64,000 bases of DNA. It comes from JAFDWI01 sp963764215 (lineage in GTDB: Bacteria > Actinomycetota > Acidimicrobiia > Acidimicrobiales > Iamiaceae). The notes beneath the pieces are model-generated. The model was not told the DNA's origin and did no database searches. It worked only from the letters and a program-made list of their open reading frames with translations. Location: assembly GCA_963764215.1 (NCBI GenBank), contig CAVXRS010000002.1, forward strand, positions 434,001 through 498,000, in the 5' to 3' direction. Shown in pieces: positions 17,253 through 27,416 of this stretch (position 1 is its first letter; each line of letters starts with the position of its first letter). Both the position numbers and the translations under genes were made by a program.

Positions 17253-19016
17253 GATGACCGTTCGACCCAGCCCCGACGATGCCGCCGACTCCACTGCGAT
17301 CCCACCCGCGTGGAATATCGACTCCGACATCGACGCCGCACCACCCGGCCGCCGTCGACGAAGGCTGGCGGCGATCGGGATCGGGCTGCGCGCTGGTCAT
17401 CGTGGGTTGCGTGGTCGCCGTGCAGCGCTCCGGCTCGACCCCGGGTCTGCGCACCGCGACCGTCCGACGACGATCGGTGACCCGGACGCTCGACGGCGTC
17501 GGCGTCGTCGAGCCCGTCTCCCAGTCGGCCCTGGCATTTCCGATCGCCGGAACCGTGGCCACGGTCGACGTGGCCGTCCGCGACCACGTCACCGCCGGCA
17601 CCCATCTCGCCAGCCTGCAGACCTCGACCCTGGAGGATTCCCTGCATGCCGCAGAGTCCGACGCCGCCCAGGCCGCACTGGCGCTGCAACGTGCTGAGTC
17701 GGGCGAATCGACAGCCCGCCCCGCGACCGGGGCGACCCAGACCGCCGGCGCCACGCCCGGAGCGACCGCCACGAGCGACGCCACCGGCGCCTCGGCGCAG
17801 CACACGGCCTCCCCGGCAACCGCAGGATCGGCGCCCAGCTCCACCGGGGGCCAGGACTCGGCGTTGACGGCGGCACAGTCGGAGGTCACCACCGCGCAAC
17901 ATTCGGTGGACACCCTGCAACAGCAGGCCGCGACCACGCTCACCACAGCCACGACCGTGTGCCCGGACGCAACGCCCGCGGCGTCCGCGTCGGGGCCGAC
18001 GACGACCACCACACCCTCGGGGACTCCTCCTCGGTCAGGGTCGACATCGTGTCCGCGCACACTCACCACCGTTCTGCAGGCCGAGAAGGCGGTGTCGGCG
18101 GCCCAACACGAGCTCTCCACGGCGATCACCGCCCTGGATCGTCTCGTCGAGCAGCGTGCGTCGTCCATCGGGAACTCCGGAGCGACGGCTCCGAGCAGCG
18201 GCAGCGGTGGCGGGCAGAGCATCGGCACGATCTCCGGGTACCGGCTCGGCTCCGTCCACGAGCACGTCGCAGACAGCTTCGGCCGCGACCTTGGCTGCCA
18301 GACAGCCAGGCTCTCGACGCCGCAGACGCCGGGGTCACCGTCGCCGAGCAGAAGCTGCGGGCGGCGACGATCACCAGCCCGATCACCGGAACCGTCGTCT
18401 CGGTCGGGCTCCACGCCGGCGACCAGGTGACCGCTGCCTCGACGACCTCGACGATCGTGGTCGTCGGCCGCGGGGGCGACGAGGTGACGATGGACGTGGC
18501 CGTGACGGACATCCCCGATATCCGCACCGGCCAGGCGGCGACCGTGACCCCGGACGGCACGACCCGGAGTCGGTCGGGAACCGTGGTGGCCATCGGCCTC
18601 GCAGGTGACACGTCGTCGGGTTCGACCACCTACCCGGTCACGATCTCACTCGATGGCAGCGACCGGTTCACTCGGCAATGGCTCGACGGCTTCGGTCGCG
18701 ATTCCAGACTGCCGCCGCGCACGATGCTGTGGTGGTGCCGATCTCCGCGGTGACCACGAACGGCAACCGCCACACGGTCGACGTCGTCGAGGGGGACACG
18801 TCCCACTCGACCAACGTCGGGGTCGGCACCGTTGGCAGCGAATGGGCCCAGATCACCAGTGGCCTCCGCGTGGGCGAGAAGGTCGCCCTCGCCGATCTGG
18901 GCGAACCAGTTGCCGAACTCCGCCACCTCCTCGTCGAACTCGAGCGGACGCGGCGGCCGTGGATCGGGCAGATTCGGACCGGCCGGCTTCGCCGGTGGCT
19001 TCGGTGGCGCACGTGA
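17253..19016 (+). pseudogene. Second MacA/HlyD-like adaptor, frameshifted
   Basis: A second adaptor of about 580 aa: a short acidic N-terminus, a membrane segment (CALVIVGCVVAV), a lipoyl half-motif (AFPIAGTVATVDVAVRDHVTAGTHL), a long Ala/Thr/Gln-rich helical hairpin with two Cys-bearing inserts, the second half (ATITSPITGTVVSVGLHAGDQV), a beta-barrel (IRTGQAATVTPDG) and a membrane-proximal part (VVVPISAVTTNGNRHTVDVV, ITSGLRVGEKVAL). It ends in a Gly-rich tail. Frame changes occur near 17390, 18290, 18690 and 18925, so the exact end (19016 to 19059) is uncertain. One exporter flanked by two different adaptor genes is unusual; the two may form mixed assemblies, which is inference. Confidence 0.7.
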
Positions 19017-19096
19017 CAGGGCCGGGGGCGACTGGCGCGCAGCGGCACCATCCAGGTAGCCGAATCAGCATCGGGCGGATGTGCAATACTCGCCCG

Positions 19097-21154
19097 ATGC
19101 GAGCCGAAACCGACCTGACCCGCCCTGCAACCCCGCCGACACCGCGGCCGGGACATCGACGCTGGGCAAGGGGTCGTGGCGGTTTCACCGCGCTGGTCGC
19201 CGTCGTGGTCGTCATCGGCGCGATGCTGGCGCCCGGGGCCACGACCGCCGGGGCGCGGCCACGTCGCTGACCGGGGTCGTCGAATCCGGCGGCACGGGCC
19301 TCAGCGGCTATTCCGTGTCGCTCTATCGGACCGTTCCGGATGGGCAGCCGGTCACCGTCGGCACCGCGGTGACCGATGGGGCCGGAGCGTTCACCATCGA
19401 CCACGGGGGCGCGCCGACGCCGGGCTCGGTGTACTACCTCGTCGCCCGCTCGCAGAACCAGACCCCCACCCCCGATGAGGTGACCCTGGCCACCGTCCTC
19501 GGACCGGACCCGGGCGCCACCGCGACCATCAACCCGCGCACGACCGTGGCCACCGCGTATTCGATGGCCCAGTTCCTCGACAACGGCGTGATCAGGGGAC
19601 CACGGATCGGGGTCACCAACGCCGCTTCGATGGCGCCGAACGTCGCGGACCCGGTCACGGGCGCCATCGGCCACGTGCTCGACAGCGCACCGAACGGCGC
19701 CGAGACCTCCGCGGTCAGGACGTTCGACTCGCTCGCCAACCTGATCGCCGCCTGCGTCGCCACCCCGGCCGACTGCGACGCACTGCGCACCGCCGCCACT
19801 CCGGCCGGTGGCACCGAACCCGCCGACTCGCTCCAGGCACTCCGCAACGTGGTCGTCGAGCCGAGCCACAACGTGGGCGACCTGTACACGATCTCGCAGC
19901 ACGGCCCCACCCCGTATACGCCGGCTCGCATCACGCAACCCGACGCCTGGACGCTCGCCCTGCGTTTCGACGGCACCGGCCACGATCTCGAGGGGCCGGG
20001 CAACTTCGCCATGGACCACGAGGGCAACATGTGGGTGGCGACCAACTACACCTACGCACCCCCGGACCAGCTCGCCTGTGCCAGCAAGGAGCTGGCCCGC
20101 TTCGCCCCGGACGGCTCCTATCATCCGGGATCGCCCTATACGGGCGGTGGGCTCAGCGGCGCGGGATTCGGTGTCCAGATCGACCGCTACGGCGACGTGT
20201 GGGTGGCGAACTTCGGATTCGGTGCCACCGAGTGCAAGGACCAGCCGCCGCACAACACGTTGTCACGCTTCACCAAGGACGGCGAGGCCGTCTCGCCGCC
20301 CCAGGGGTACACGATCCAGGGAGGCGACTGGCCCCAGGGCATGGGCTTCGACCCGAAGGGCAACCTCTGGGTCGCCAACTGCTCGAGCAACAACGTCACC
20401 TACGTCCCCGGCGGTGACCCCTCCAAGGCACGGACGCTCGACAACCTGGGCGTCAAGAAGCCCTTCGACGTGGCCTTCGGCTCCGACGGCAACACGTACG
20501 TCACCGGCACCGAGAGCAACAACGTCGCGGTCATCGGGCCCGATGGCAAGCCGGTGCGCCGCGCCACTCACCGGCTACAACCGGCCGATGGGGATCACCG
20601 CGGACGGCGCCGGCGCGCTCTGGATCGCGAACTCCGGTCTCATCGACCTGCCGTGCCCCTCGAAGAACGTGACCGCGGTGCCGCCTCCGTCCGTCGGCTA
20701 CATCAACCCCGCGACCGGTGAACGTACCGACTTCCAGGGCGGCGGCCTGACGATCCCGTGGGGGATCAGCGTGGACGGTCACCAGAACATCTGGGTGGCG
20801 AACTTCGGCGGGGGGCGCATCTCCGAGTTCTGTGGCCGTGACGGCTCGCCGTACTGTCCCGCCGGGGCGAAGAAGGGCGACCCGATCTCCCCCGACGTCA
20901 CCGGCTACTCCTTCGACGGTCTGCGGAGAACCACGGCCGTCGCCGCCGACACCGCGGGCAACATGTGGGTCACCAACAACTGGAAGGACAAGCCGACCGA
21001 GCAGAACCCGGGTGGCTACCAGGTCGTGGTGTACCTCGGGATCGCCGGTCCGGTCCAAGCTCCGGCACCCGAGCCGAAGCCCAAGCCGACGCCGGCTCAG
21101 ACTCCGCTCGCGCCGGCCACCCCGGTGGCCGCGGAACCCAAGTTCACCGGCTGA
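19097..21154 (+). pseudogene. Secreted NHL/Vgb-like beta-propeller protein, two frameshifts
   Basis: The reconstructed 685-aa protein has a Tat/Sec-like N-terminus (basic, then TALVAVVVVIGAML...AGAR), a carboxypeptidase-regulatory-like beta-sandwich (SLTGVVESGGTGLSGYSVSLY), an alpha-helical middle part, and a six-blade-like propeller with repeated GN(M/L)WVA(N/T) strands (NMWVATNY, DVWVANFG, NLWVANCS, NIWVANFG, NMWVTNNW), as in NHL and virginiamycin B lyase-like proteins. The C-terminus is Pro/Lys-rich. One base is missing near 19257 and one is extra near 20565, so the overall length stays a codon multiple. It overlaps the convergent TetR gene end by 11 bases. It is probably cell-surface, ligand unknown. 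Confidence 0.75.
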
Positions 21155-21753
21155 CGCCGCCGCCCGTCTCCGAGGCGCCGGCCAACGCGGTGTCGACGAA
21201 TCGTTCGACGTCGGCCCGTCGCACCTTGCCCTCGCCGAACAACGACCGGTACATCAATCCGCCGGAGACGACGTCTGCGAGATGGGCGACGTCGACATCG
21301 ACGGCCTCGCCACGAGCCCGTGCCGCGATCGACCATCTCGACCACGGCCCGGTGCCGTTCGGCTTTGAACGTGCGCATCAACTTCTTGAGCTCCGGATTC
21401 ACCGTGGCCTCGACGATGACCTGACCGAGAAGCCGCCCATCCGTCGAATCGCTCTTGGCCCGGTACCGCTCCCAGTACCAGGCCACCAGGTCATCGCGCA
21501 GCGAACCGGTGTCGGGAAGCTCGTCGGCGGTCACCACGCAGGACGCCGCGGCGATCACGAGATCCTCCCGGGTGGGCCAACGTCGGTAGATCGTCGCCTT
21601 GCCCACCCCCGCACGGGTGGCAACGGCGTCGACCGTCAGACCGGAGAATCCCCGCTCGGCGATGACGTCGAACACCGCGGCGAGAATCGCCTCGTCCGCG
21701 GCCGGATCGCGGGGTCGTCCCTGACGCCGCCTTGCCGGTTGTGTGGCGGTCAC
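21144..21753 (-). pseudogene. TetR-family regulator, one frameshift
   Basis: An intact N-terminal helix-turn-helix (AERGFSGLTVDAVATRAGVGKATIYRRWPTREDLV) marks a TetR repressor. The ligand domain reads normally through AERHRAVVEMV, then the frame shifts near 21330. In the other frame it continues ARARGEAVDVDVAHLADVV and GLMYRSLFGEGKVRRADVERFVDT to a stop at 21144. The length (610 nt) is one base over a codon multiple. It lies 69 bases downstream of an EmrB/QacA-type exporter gene on the same strand and is the likely repressor of that exporter. The long C-terminal tail in the uncorrected frame is an artefact of the shift. Confidence 0.8.
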
Positions 21754-21822
21754 GACCGGTCCGCCGATGCGAGATCGACCTCACGGTCGGCCCACGAGGA
21801 GTCGACGTCGTCACCGTCGTCG

Positions 21823-23469
21823 TCAGGCCGTGTTGCGCTGGGCCCGTCCGCCGGCTGCATCCGCGGGTGCGGACTCGGCAGGGACCGGGGCGACATAGTC
21901 GTGCGCCCGGGAAGGGAGGAAGGCGAACACGATGGCCGCCCCCATGAGCGCCACGGCCGCACCGACGAGGACGGCTCCTCCGAACCCGTCGACGAAGGCG
22001 GACTGTGCCGCGTGGAGGACCGGGGCGCCCAGCGCTCCGTGCGCACCACCGGGCAGCTTGTCGGCCACCTGGAACGCGGCGCCGAGCTGGTCGTGGATCG
22101 CGCCCATGGCCTGCTGCGCCTGGGCCGCCAACGGTCCGCTGCCCGAAGCGGCTCTGCCGAGTGCGGTGTGCGCCAGGTTCTCGTCCACGTGAGGGCCGTA
22201 GACCGACGCGAGCGTCGAGCCGATCACCGCGACCCCGAGGGCACCCCCGACCTGGCGGGTGGTGTCGTTCATCGCGGAACCGACACCGGCCCTCTCCCGG
22301 GGAATCGCCCCCATGACCGATTCGGTCGCGGGAGCCATCGTGAGACCCATGCCCGAGGCGAGCACGATCATCGGCCCGACGATGTCCCAGTAGCTCGAGG
22401 TCAGTGTGAGGCGGCTCATCCAGGCGAGACCGATCGCCGCCAGGATCAGACCGGATCCCACCACGACCTTGGTGCCGGTCCTCTCGACGATCCGCGCCGA
22501 CAAGGGCCCCAGGATCAGCAGCGGCACCGCGATCGGGGTCATCGCGAGGCCGGCCTTCAGGGGGCTGTAGTCCATCACGAACTGCAACTGCTGCGTGATG
22601 ACGAAGCTCGAGCCGAACATCGCGAAGAACACCAGGGTGATACCTGCGTTGGCGGCCGAGAACCGGGCGTTCTTGAAGAACTTCATCTCGAGCATCGGGT
22701 GGTCGCTGTGCAGTTCCCATGCGGCGAAGCACGCGATCAGTCCCAGACCGACGGCGAACGCACCGAGGATGCCCGGAGCCGTCCAGCCCCAGGAAGGAGC
22801 CTCGATGAGACCCCATACCAGCGTGACCAGAGCGGCGATCGACAACAGCGCGCCGATCGGGTCGAGGCGGGGTGAGGTCGGGTCCTTGGAGTGCGGCAGG
22901 ACGTAGTGGCCGGCAGCGAGCGCGAGCGCCGCGATCGGGATGTTCACCAGGAACACCGAACCCCACCAGAAATGGCTGAGCAGCAGGCCACCGACGATCG
23001 GGCCGAACACGATGCCGCTCGCGGCCACCCCCGCCCAGATCCCGATCGCCCGGGCCCGTTCGGTCGGATCCTTGAAGATGTTCGTGATCAACGACAGCGT
23101 CGCCGGCATGATCATGGCGCCACCGACGCCCATGACCATCCGGAACGCGATCAGCGACGCCGCGGTAGGGGCGAACGCCGCACCGACCGAACCGGCCATG
23201 AACACCCCGAGGCCGCCGGCCAGGGAACGCTTCCGCCCGAAGCGATCGCCCAGGCTCCCCATCGTGAGGATCAACCCGGCGAACACGATCACGTAGCTGT
23301 CGACGATCCACTGCAGTTGGCTGTTCGAGGCATCGAGGCTCTCGGACAGATGTGGGAGGGCGACGTTGAGGATGGTGTTGTCGAGCCCGATGATCACCAG
23401 GCTCAGCGACAGCACCCCCAGTGCCAGCCACCGACGCTCGTAGACGGTCTGTTCATCCAATTCGTACAT
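21823..23469 (-). CDS. EmrB/QacA-family (DHA2) drug efflux MFS transporter
   Basis: A 548-aa, fourteen-segment MFS proton antiporter of the DHA2 family, typically exporting hydrophobic or cationic drugs. Visible signatures are motif D1/TM1 (IIGLDNTILNVALP), motif A (GSLGDRFGRKRSL), motif B (RMVMGVGGAMIMPATLSLI) and motif C (GIWAGVAASGIVFGPIVGGLL). A long soluble loop of about 70 residues precedes the last membrane segment (VDENLAHTALGRAAS...GAPVLHAAQSAF). It is the first gene of a unit with the TetR gene downstream. A promoter-like sequence lies at 23508-23537. Confidence 0.9.
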   Translation of the reverse strand: MYELDEQTVYERRWLALGVLSLSLVIIGLDNTILNVALPHLSESLDASNSQLQWIVDSYVIVFAGLILTMGSLGDRFGRKRSLAGGLGVFMAGSVGAAFAPTAASLIAFRMVMGVGGAMIMPATLSLITNIFKDPTERARAIGIWAGVAASGIVFGPIVGGLLLSHFWWGSVFLVNIPIAALALAAGHYVLPHSKDPTSPRLDPIGALLSIAALVTLVWGLIEAPSWGWTAPGILGAFAVGLGLIACFAAWELHSDHPMLEMKFFKNARFSAANAGITLVFFAMFGSSFVITQQLQFVMDYSPLKAGLAMTPIAVPLLILGPLSARIVERTGTKVVVGSGLILAAIGLAWMSRLTLTSSYWDIVGPMIVLASGMGLTMAPATESVMGAIPRERAGVGSAMNDTTRQVGGALGVAVIGSTLASVYGPHVDENLAHTALGRAASGSGPLAAQAQQAMGAIHDQLGAAFQVADKLPGGAHGALGAPVLHAAQSAFVDGFGGAVLVGAAVALMGAAIVFAFLPSRAHDYVAPVPAESAPADAAGGRAQRNTA

Positions 23470-23507
23470 CAGGCGGTTCCAGGCTCTCGGGTTCGACTAC
23501 CTCCCGA

Positions 23508-23537
23508 AATATAGAACTGCCTAGTATCGAAACACAA
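23508..23537 (-). promoter_or_regulatory. Putative promoter of the DHA2 exporter unit
   Basis: On the minus strand, TTGTGT (23532-23537), an 18-base spacer and TATATT (23508-23513) form a sigma70-type promoter about 40 bases before the ATG. The spacer contains ACTAGGCAGT, a weak dyad (ACT/AGT arms) that could bind the TetR protein. It is AT-rich relative to its surroundings. Confidence 0.4.
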
Positions 23538-23566
23538 CCGACTCGGATGTGTAATCCGTCACCGGT

Positions 23567-24046
23567 TCAGGACGTGCGCTGGCTGGCACACGCGGTGGCC
23601 GCGTCGATCACCTTCTTCTCGAGATCCGCCGGAAGCGAACCGTTGTTCCCGGCGTCGAGCAGCTGCTGGACGGACAGCTCACTTTTGATCTTGTCCCAGA
23701 TGCACGTACACACACTGCTCGGCGCACCCCCATCCACACAGGACGTCATGAACTGACTCTTGATCTCCGGGGGCAGCGTCCCCGCAGTGCCGCCGGTGGA
23801 GGGAGGTTCGGTCGACAGCGGCGGGAGGAGGGTGTCGGGCAGAGTCGTCGACGCCTGCGTCGTGGACGACGCCTCGGTGGTGGTGGGCGCCGCGGTGGTC
23901 GACGGCGCAGTGCTCGTCGGCGCAGCAGTGGTGGCCGGAAGGCCAGCGCGCACCGCCTGGGTCGACACGCCGCAGCCGGCCGCCAACGCGACGACCACCA
24001 GGACGGCCGCACTCATGCGGAGACCGGAACGTTGTCGACTGGTCAT
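23567..24046 (-). CDS. Small secreted lipoprotein with C-terminal Cys-rich helical domain
   Basis: A 159-aa protein. It has a signal sequence with lipobox (LAAGCG, Cys25), a Thr/Ala/Pro-rich linker at about residues 37-90, then a compact domain with three Cys in CVDGG..VCTCIWDKI and a further Cys near the end. Similar small lipoproteins with a low-complexity Thr linker are common in actinobacteria, and the function is unknown. The start at 24046 was chosen for the signal sequence; the frame is open upstream only because it runs antisense-like through gatB. It is separated from gatB by 62 bases. Confidence 0.75.
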   Translation of the reverse strand: MTSRQRSGLRMSAAVLVVVALAAGCGVSTQAVRAGLPATTAAPTSTAPSTTAAPTTTEASSTTQASTTLPDTLLPPLSTEPPSTGGTAGTLPPEIKSQFMTSCVDGGAPSSVCTCIWDKIKSELSVQQLLDAGNNGSLPADLEKKVIDAATACASQRTS

Positions 24047-24108
24047 CTCGGAGCCTCGTCTGGGTCGGGGGGCAGCCACCGCCCCCAGGCTAACGAATAC
24101 CGATCGTC

Positions 24109-25563
24109 TCAGCCCGTCCCGGAGGATGCACCGGCCCGCTCGACCAGCAACCGGGTGGCCGCCGCGCCGTCGGCCTTGCCCTTGGTGGCCCGCATGATCT
24201 GACCCACGAAGAACCCCGTCAGCTTGCCCCTGGCCTTCTCGTCGCCTTCGCAGAACCGTCGCCACTCGTCGGGATGGTCGCTGATCGCCGCGTCGACCGC
24301 CGCGGCGAGCGCCTGGCTGGACATCGACTCGAATCCCCTGGCCGCGGCGATCTCCGCCGGGCTTCCCCCTTCGTCGAGCATCACCGCGAGCACCTTCTTG
24401 GCCTGCGTGGCGGTGAGCGAACCGGCCGACTCCAGCGCGATCAGCTCGGCCAACTTCACCGGGTCCACCGCCTCGGATGCGACGTCGGCCAGGTGCTGTT
24501 CGACGTACACCAGCACCCGGTCCGGCGCGGCGCCGGCTTCGATGGCCGCGAGCGCCACCTCGTCCATTCCCCGCTCCACGATCAGGTGCACCGTCGAGGC
24601 TTCGTCGGCACCTGCGGCCTCGGCCAGCCGTCGGCGCCGCTGGGCCGGCAGCATGGGAAGCGCGGCGCCGATCTCGGCGATCCAGGCCTCGTCCGGGACG
24701 ACGGGAACGAGATCGGGCTCCGGGAAGTACCGGTAGTCGTCCGCGTCCTCCTTGATCCGCATGGTCGCGGTCCGACCGGCCTGCTCGTCCCAGAGTCGGG
24801 TCTCCTGTCGAATCACCTCCCCCGCGGCGAGCGCGGCGACCTGACGGCGCGCCTCGTGGTCGACGGCGCGTCCCAGCGAACGCAGCGAATTGAGGTTCTT
24901 GATCTCGCATCGGGTGCCCAGCGGTTCATCCGGCCGGTGCACGGACACGTTGGCATCGACCCGCATCGAACCCTCTTCCATCTTCCCGTCCGACACGCCG
25001 GTGGCGACCAGAATCGCCCGGAGCTCCGCCGCGTAGGCACGCGCCTCGTCCGAGGAGGCGATGTCGGGACGACTGACGATCTCCAGCAGCGGCACGCCGG
25101 CACGGTTGTAGTCGACGAGAGAACGATCCGCGCCCGAGATCCGGCCGGAGCCACCGATGTGGGTCGACTTGCCGGTGTCCTCTTCCAGGTGCGCACGTTC
25201 GATCCCGATGCGCTTTCCCGAGGGCAGCTCCAACCAGCCGTCCACGTCGATCGGCCGGTCGTACTGGGAGATCTGGAAGTCCTTGGGCATGTCCGGATAG
25301 AAGTAGTTCTTGCGGGCGAACTCGCTCGGCTGGATCCGGCAGTGCAGGGCCAGCCCCAATCGGATGGCGAGCTCGACCGCCTTGCGATTGAGGACCGGGA
25401 GCGAACCGGGCAGACCCAGCGACGTCGGGTCGACGTCGGTGTTGGGGTCGGCCCCGTAGGCGTTCGGGGCAGCCGAGAACAGCTTGGTCACGGTCCGCAG
25501 TTCGGCGTGGACCTCCAGTCCGACCACCATGACATAGCCGTCGGGCAGGTGCTCGTCGCTCAT
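24109..25563 (-). CDS. gatB: Aspartyl/glutamyl-tRNA amidotransferase subunit B
   Basis: A 484-aa GatB, the subunit of the GatCAB complex that binds misacylated Glu-tRNA(Gln) or Asp-tRNA(Asn) and activates the acyl group with ATP. It shows VVGLEVHAELRT, the NRAGVPLLEIVSRPD block, KMEEGSMRVDANVS and EIKNLNS. The C-terminal half carries the YqeY/tail domain (GFFVGQIMRATKGKAD) that contacts tRNA. The ATG at 25563 overlaps the gatA stop by 4 bases, so the subunits are translationally coupled. An upstream in-frame start at 25719 lies within gatA and was rejected. Confidence 0.97.
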   Translation of the reverse strand: MSDEHLPDGYVMVVGLEVHAELRTVTKLFSAAPNAYGADPNTDVDPTSLGLPGSLPVLNRKAVELAIRLGLALHCRIQPSEFARKNYFYPDMPKDFQISQYDRPIDVDGWLELPSGKRIGIERAHLEEDTGKSTHIGGSGRISGADRSLVDYNRAGVPLLEIVSRPDIASSDEARAYAAELRAILVATGVSDGKMEEGSMRVDANVSVHRPDEPLGTRCEIKNLNSLRSLGRAVDHEARRQVAALAAGEVIRQETRLWDEQAGRTATMRIKEDADDYRYFPEPDLVPVVPDEAWIAEIGAALPMLPAQRRRRLAEAAGADEASTVHLIVERGMDEVALAAIEAGAAPDRVLVYVEQHLADVASEAVDPVKLAELIALESAGSLTATQAKKVLAVMLDEGGSPAEIAAARGFESMSSQALAAAVDAAISDHPDEWRRFCEGDEKARGKLTGFFVGQIMRATKGKADGAAATRLLVERAGASSGTG

Positions 25564-26999
25564 GGAGCCGCCTCCTCGATCGCCGCCGCGGTTCGGAACA
25601 TCGCCACTTCCCCCAAGGTGGGCGCCATGATCTGCACACCGATGGGCAGTCCCGAGCGGTCCGAGCCGAACGGCACGGACATGGCGGGGTGGCCGGCGAG
25701 GTTCGACGCCGCGGTGCACACGTCGTTCAGGTACATGGTCAACGGGTCGTCGATGCTCGCGCCCAGCCGGAACGCCGTGGTCGGCGAGGTCGGCGAGAGC
25801 AGCACGTCGAATCGCTCATATGCCGAGGCGTACCCGTCGCCGATCAACGTGCGAACCTTCTGCGCCGTTCCGTAGTACTCGTCGAAGTAACCGGCCGACA
25901 GGGCGTAAGTGCCCAACATGATGCGTCGTTTCACCTCCGCCCCGAACCCTGCGGTGCGGGTCGCCACCATCATCTCGGCGGTCGACGGGGCGTCGACGCG
26001 CAGGCCGAATCGGACCCCGTCGAAACGGGCCAGGTTGCTGGATGCCTCGGCGGTGGCGATCAGGTAGTACGCGGACAGCGCATAGCGCAGTTCCGGCAGC
26101 TCCACCCGGTCGACGTCGGCGCCGGCCGCGGCGAGACCCTCGGCTGCCGATTCGACGGCGTCGACGACTTCACCTTCGACCCCTTCGCCCATGAGATCGC
26201 TCACGACACCGACCCGCAACCCCTTCACTCCGTCCCCGAGATGGTCGACCAACCCCAGTGGAGGTTCGGGGATCGAGGTCGAATCGAGCGGATCATGGCC
26301 GGCGAGCACTTCGAGCAACAGGGCCGCATCTGCCACGTCGGCCGCGAACGGGCCGATCTGGTCGAGACTCGACGCGAACGCCACCAGGCCGTACCGGCTC
26401 ACGGTGCCATAGGTGGGTTTGACGCCGACCACCCCGCACAGCGAAGCCGGTTGCCGGATCGAACCACCCGTGTCGCTCCCCAGTGCGAGCGGCACGAATC
26501 CCGCCGCCACTGCCGCGGCGCTCCCCCCACTCGATCCTCCGGGCACCCGGTCGAGATCGTGCGGGTTGCGGGTCACCCCGAACGCGGAATGCTCCGTGGA
26601 GGATCCCATGGCGAACTCGTCCATGTTGGTTTTGCCCACGAAGACGGCGCCGGCATCCCGCAACCGATCGACGACCGTGGCGTCATAGGGAGGCTTCCAT
26701 CCCTCGAGAATCAGGGACGCGCAGGTCGTGGGCACACCGCGGGTGCACAGATTGTCCTTGAGGGCGATCGGTACTCCGGCGAGCGGACCGGGATCGTCGC
26801 CACGGGCGATCCTGTCATCGACGGCCGCCGCGGCGGCCCGGGCGTCGTCAGGTGTGAAATGCACGAAGGCGTGCACGTCACGGTCGCGGGACTCGAGGTC
26901 GGCGAGGTGGGTCTCGACGACGTCGGCCGCGCTCGTCCGGCCGGCGCGTACGTCGCGGGCAAGGTCCCGGGCCCGTCGCGTCCCGGCGGCTCCGGTCAC
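25560..26999 (-). CDS. gatA: Aspartyl/glutamyl-tRNA amidotransferase subunit A
   Basis: A 479-aa amidase-signature enzyme that supplies ammonia from glutamine to the GatB active site. The Ser-cis-Ser-Lys triad is visible: Lys81 (PIALKDNL), Ser156 (PGGSSGGS) and Ser180 (SDTGGSIRQP). Its length matches the family. It overlaps gatC by 4 bases and gatB by 4 bases within a gatC-gatA-gatB operon. Its presence implies that the organism makes Gln-tRNA and/or Asn-tRNA by the indirect route. Confidence 0.97.
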   Translation of the reverse strand: MTGAAGTRRARDLARDVRAGRTSAADVVETHLADLESRDRDVHAFVHFTPDDARAAAAAVDDRIARGDDPGPLAGVPIALKDNLCTRGVPTTCASLILEGWKPPYDATVVDRLRDAGAVFVGKTNMDEFAMGSSTEHSAFGVTRNPHDLDRVPGGSSGGSAAAVAAGFVPLALGSDTGGSIRQPASLCGVVGVKPTYGTVSRYGLVAFASSLDQIGPFAADVADAALLLEVLAGHDPLDSTSIPEPPLGLVDHLGDGVKGLRVGVVSDLMGEGVEGEVVDAVESAAEGLAAAGADVDRVELPELRYALSAYYLIATAEASSNLARFDGVRFGLRVDAPSTAEMMVATRTAGFGAEVKRRIMLGTYALSAGYFDEYYGTAQKVRTLIGDGYASAYERFDVLLSPTSPTTAFRLGASIDDPLTMYLNDVCTAASNLAGHPAMSVPFGSDRSGLPIGVQIMAPTLGEVAMFRTAAAIEEAAP

Positions 27000-27298
27000 G
27001 ACGGATCACCCAGGATGGACGGCACCTCGAACCGGTCGTCCACCGCGGCAGGCGCCGCGCCCAGGACCTCGTCGCGGTCGAGCGTCGGCCCGATCTCGTC
27101 TTCGCGCCACACGTTGCGCAGCGGCAGGGGATGCGCGGTCCGTTCGACCCCGGCGAGGTCGAGCGAGGCGATGTCCGACGCATGGTCGAGAATGGCCCCG
27201 AGCTGATCGGTCATCGTGGCGACCTCCGTCTCGGTGAGCGCGAGGTTGGCGAGCCGCGCCACGTGTTCGACGTCGTCCTTGGAGATGCGATCGGCCAT
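26996..27298 (-). CDS. gatC: Aspartyl/glutamyl-tRNA amidotransferase subunit C
   Basis: A 100-aa GatC, the small subunit that wraps around the GatA-GatB interface and stabilises it. The N-terminus ISKDDVEHVARLANLALTE is the conserved two-helix start of the family, and the C-terminal half contains the LRNVWREDEIG segment. It is the first gene of the gatCAB operon. The 118-base gap to the convergently placed esterase gene holds no other gene. Confidence 0.95.
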   Translation of the reverse strand: MADRISKDDVEHVARLANLALTETEVATMTDQLGAILDHASDIASLDLAGVERTAHPLPLRNVWREDEIGPTLDRDEVLGAAPAAVDDRFEVPSILGDPS

Positions 27299-27416
27299 GG
27301 TCGGCGATCCTACCGATCACCCGTGAACACGAAGCAGCGGAAAGATCTCCCCGACCGAAACCACCGGGGACGATCGGCGTTGCACCCCGCGGAGCCGAAC
27401 CCTTCGCGGTCGCGAC

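Noticed and set aside
20965..22875. A 636-codon plus-strand open frame
   Set aside because: It is antisense to the TetR and DHA2 transporter genes, whose motifs are unambiguous.
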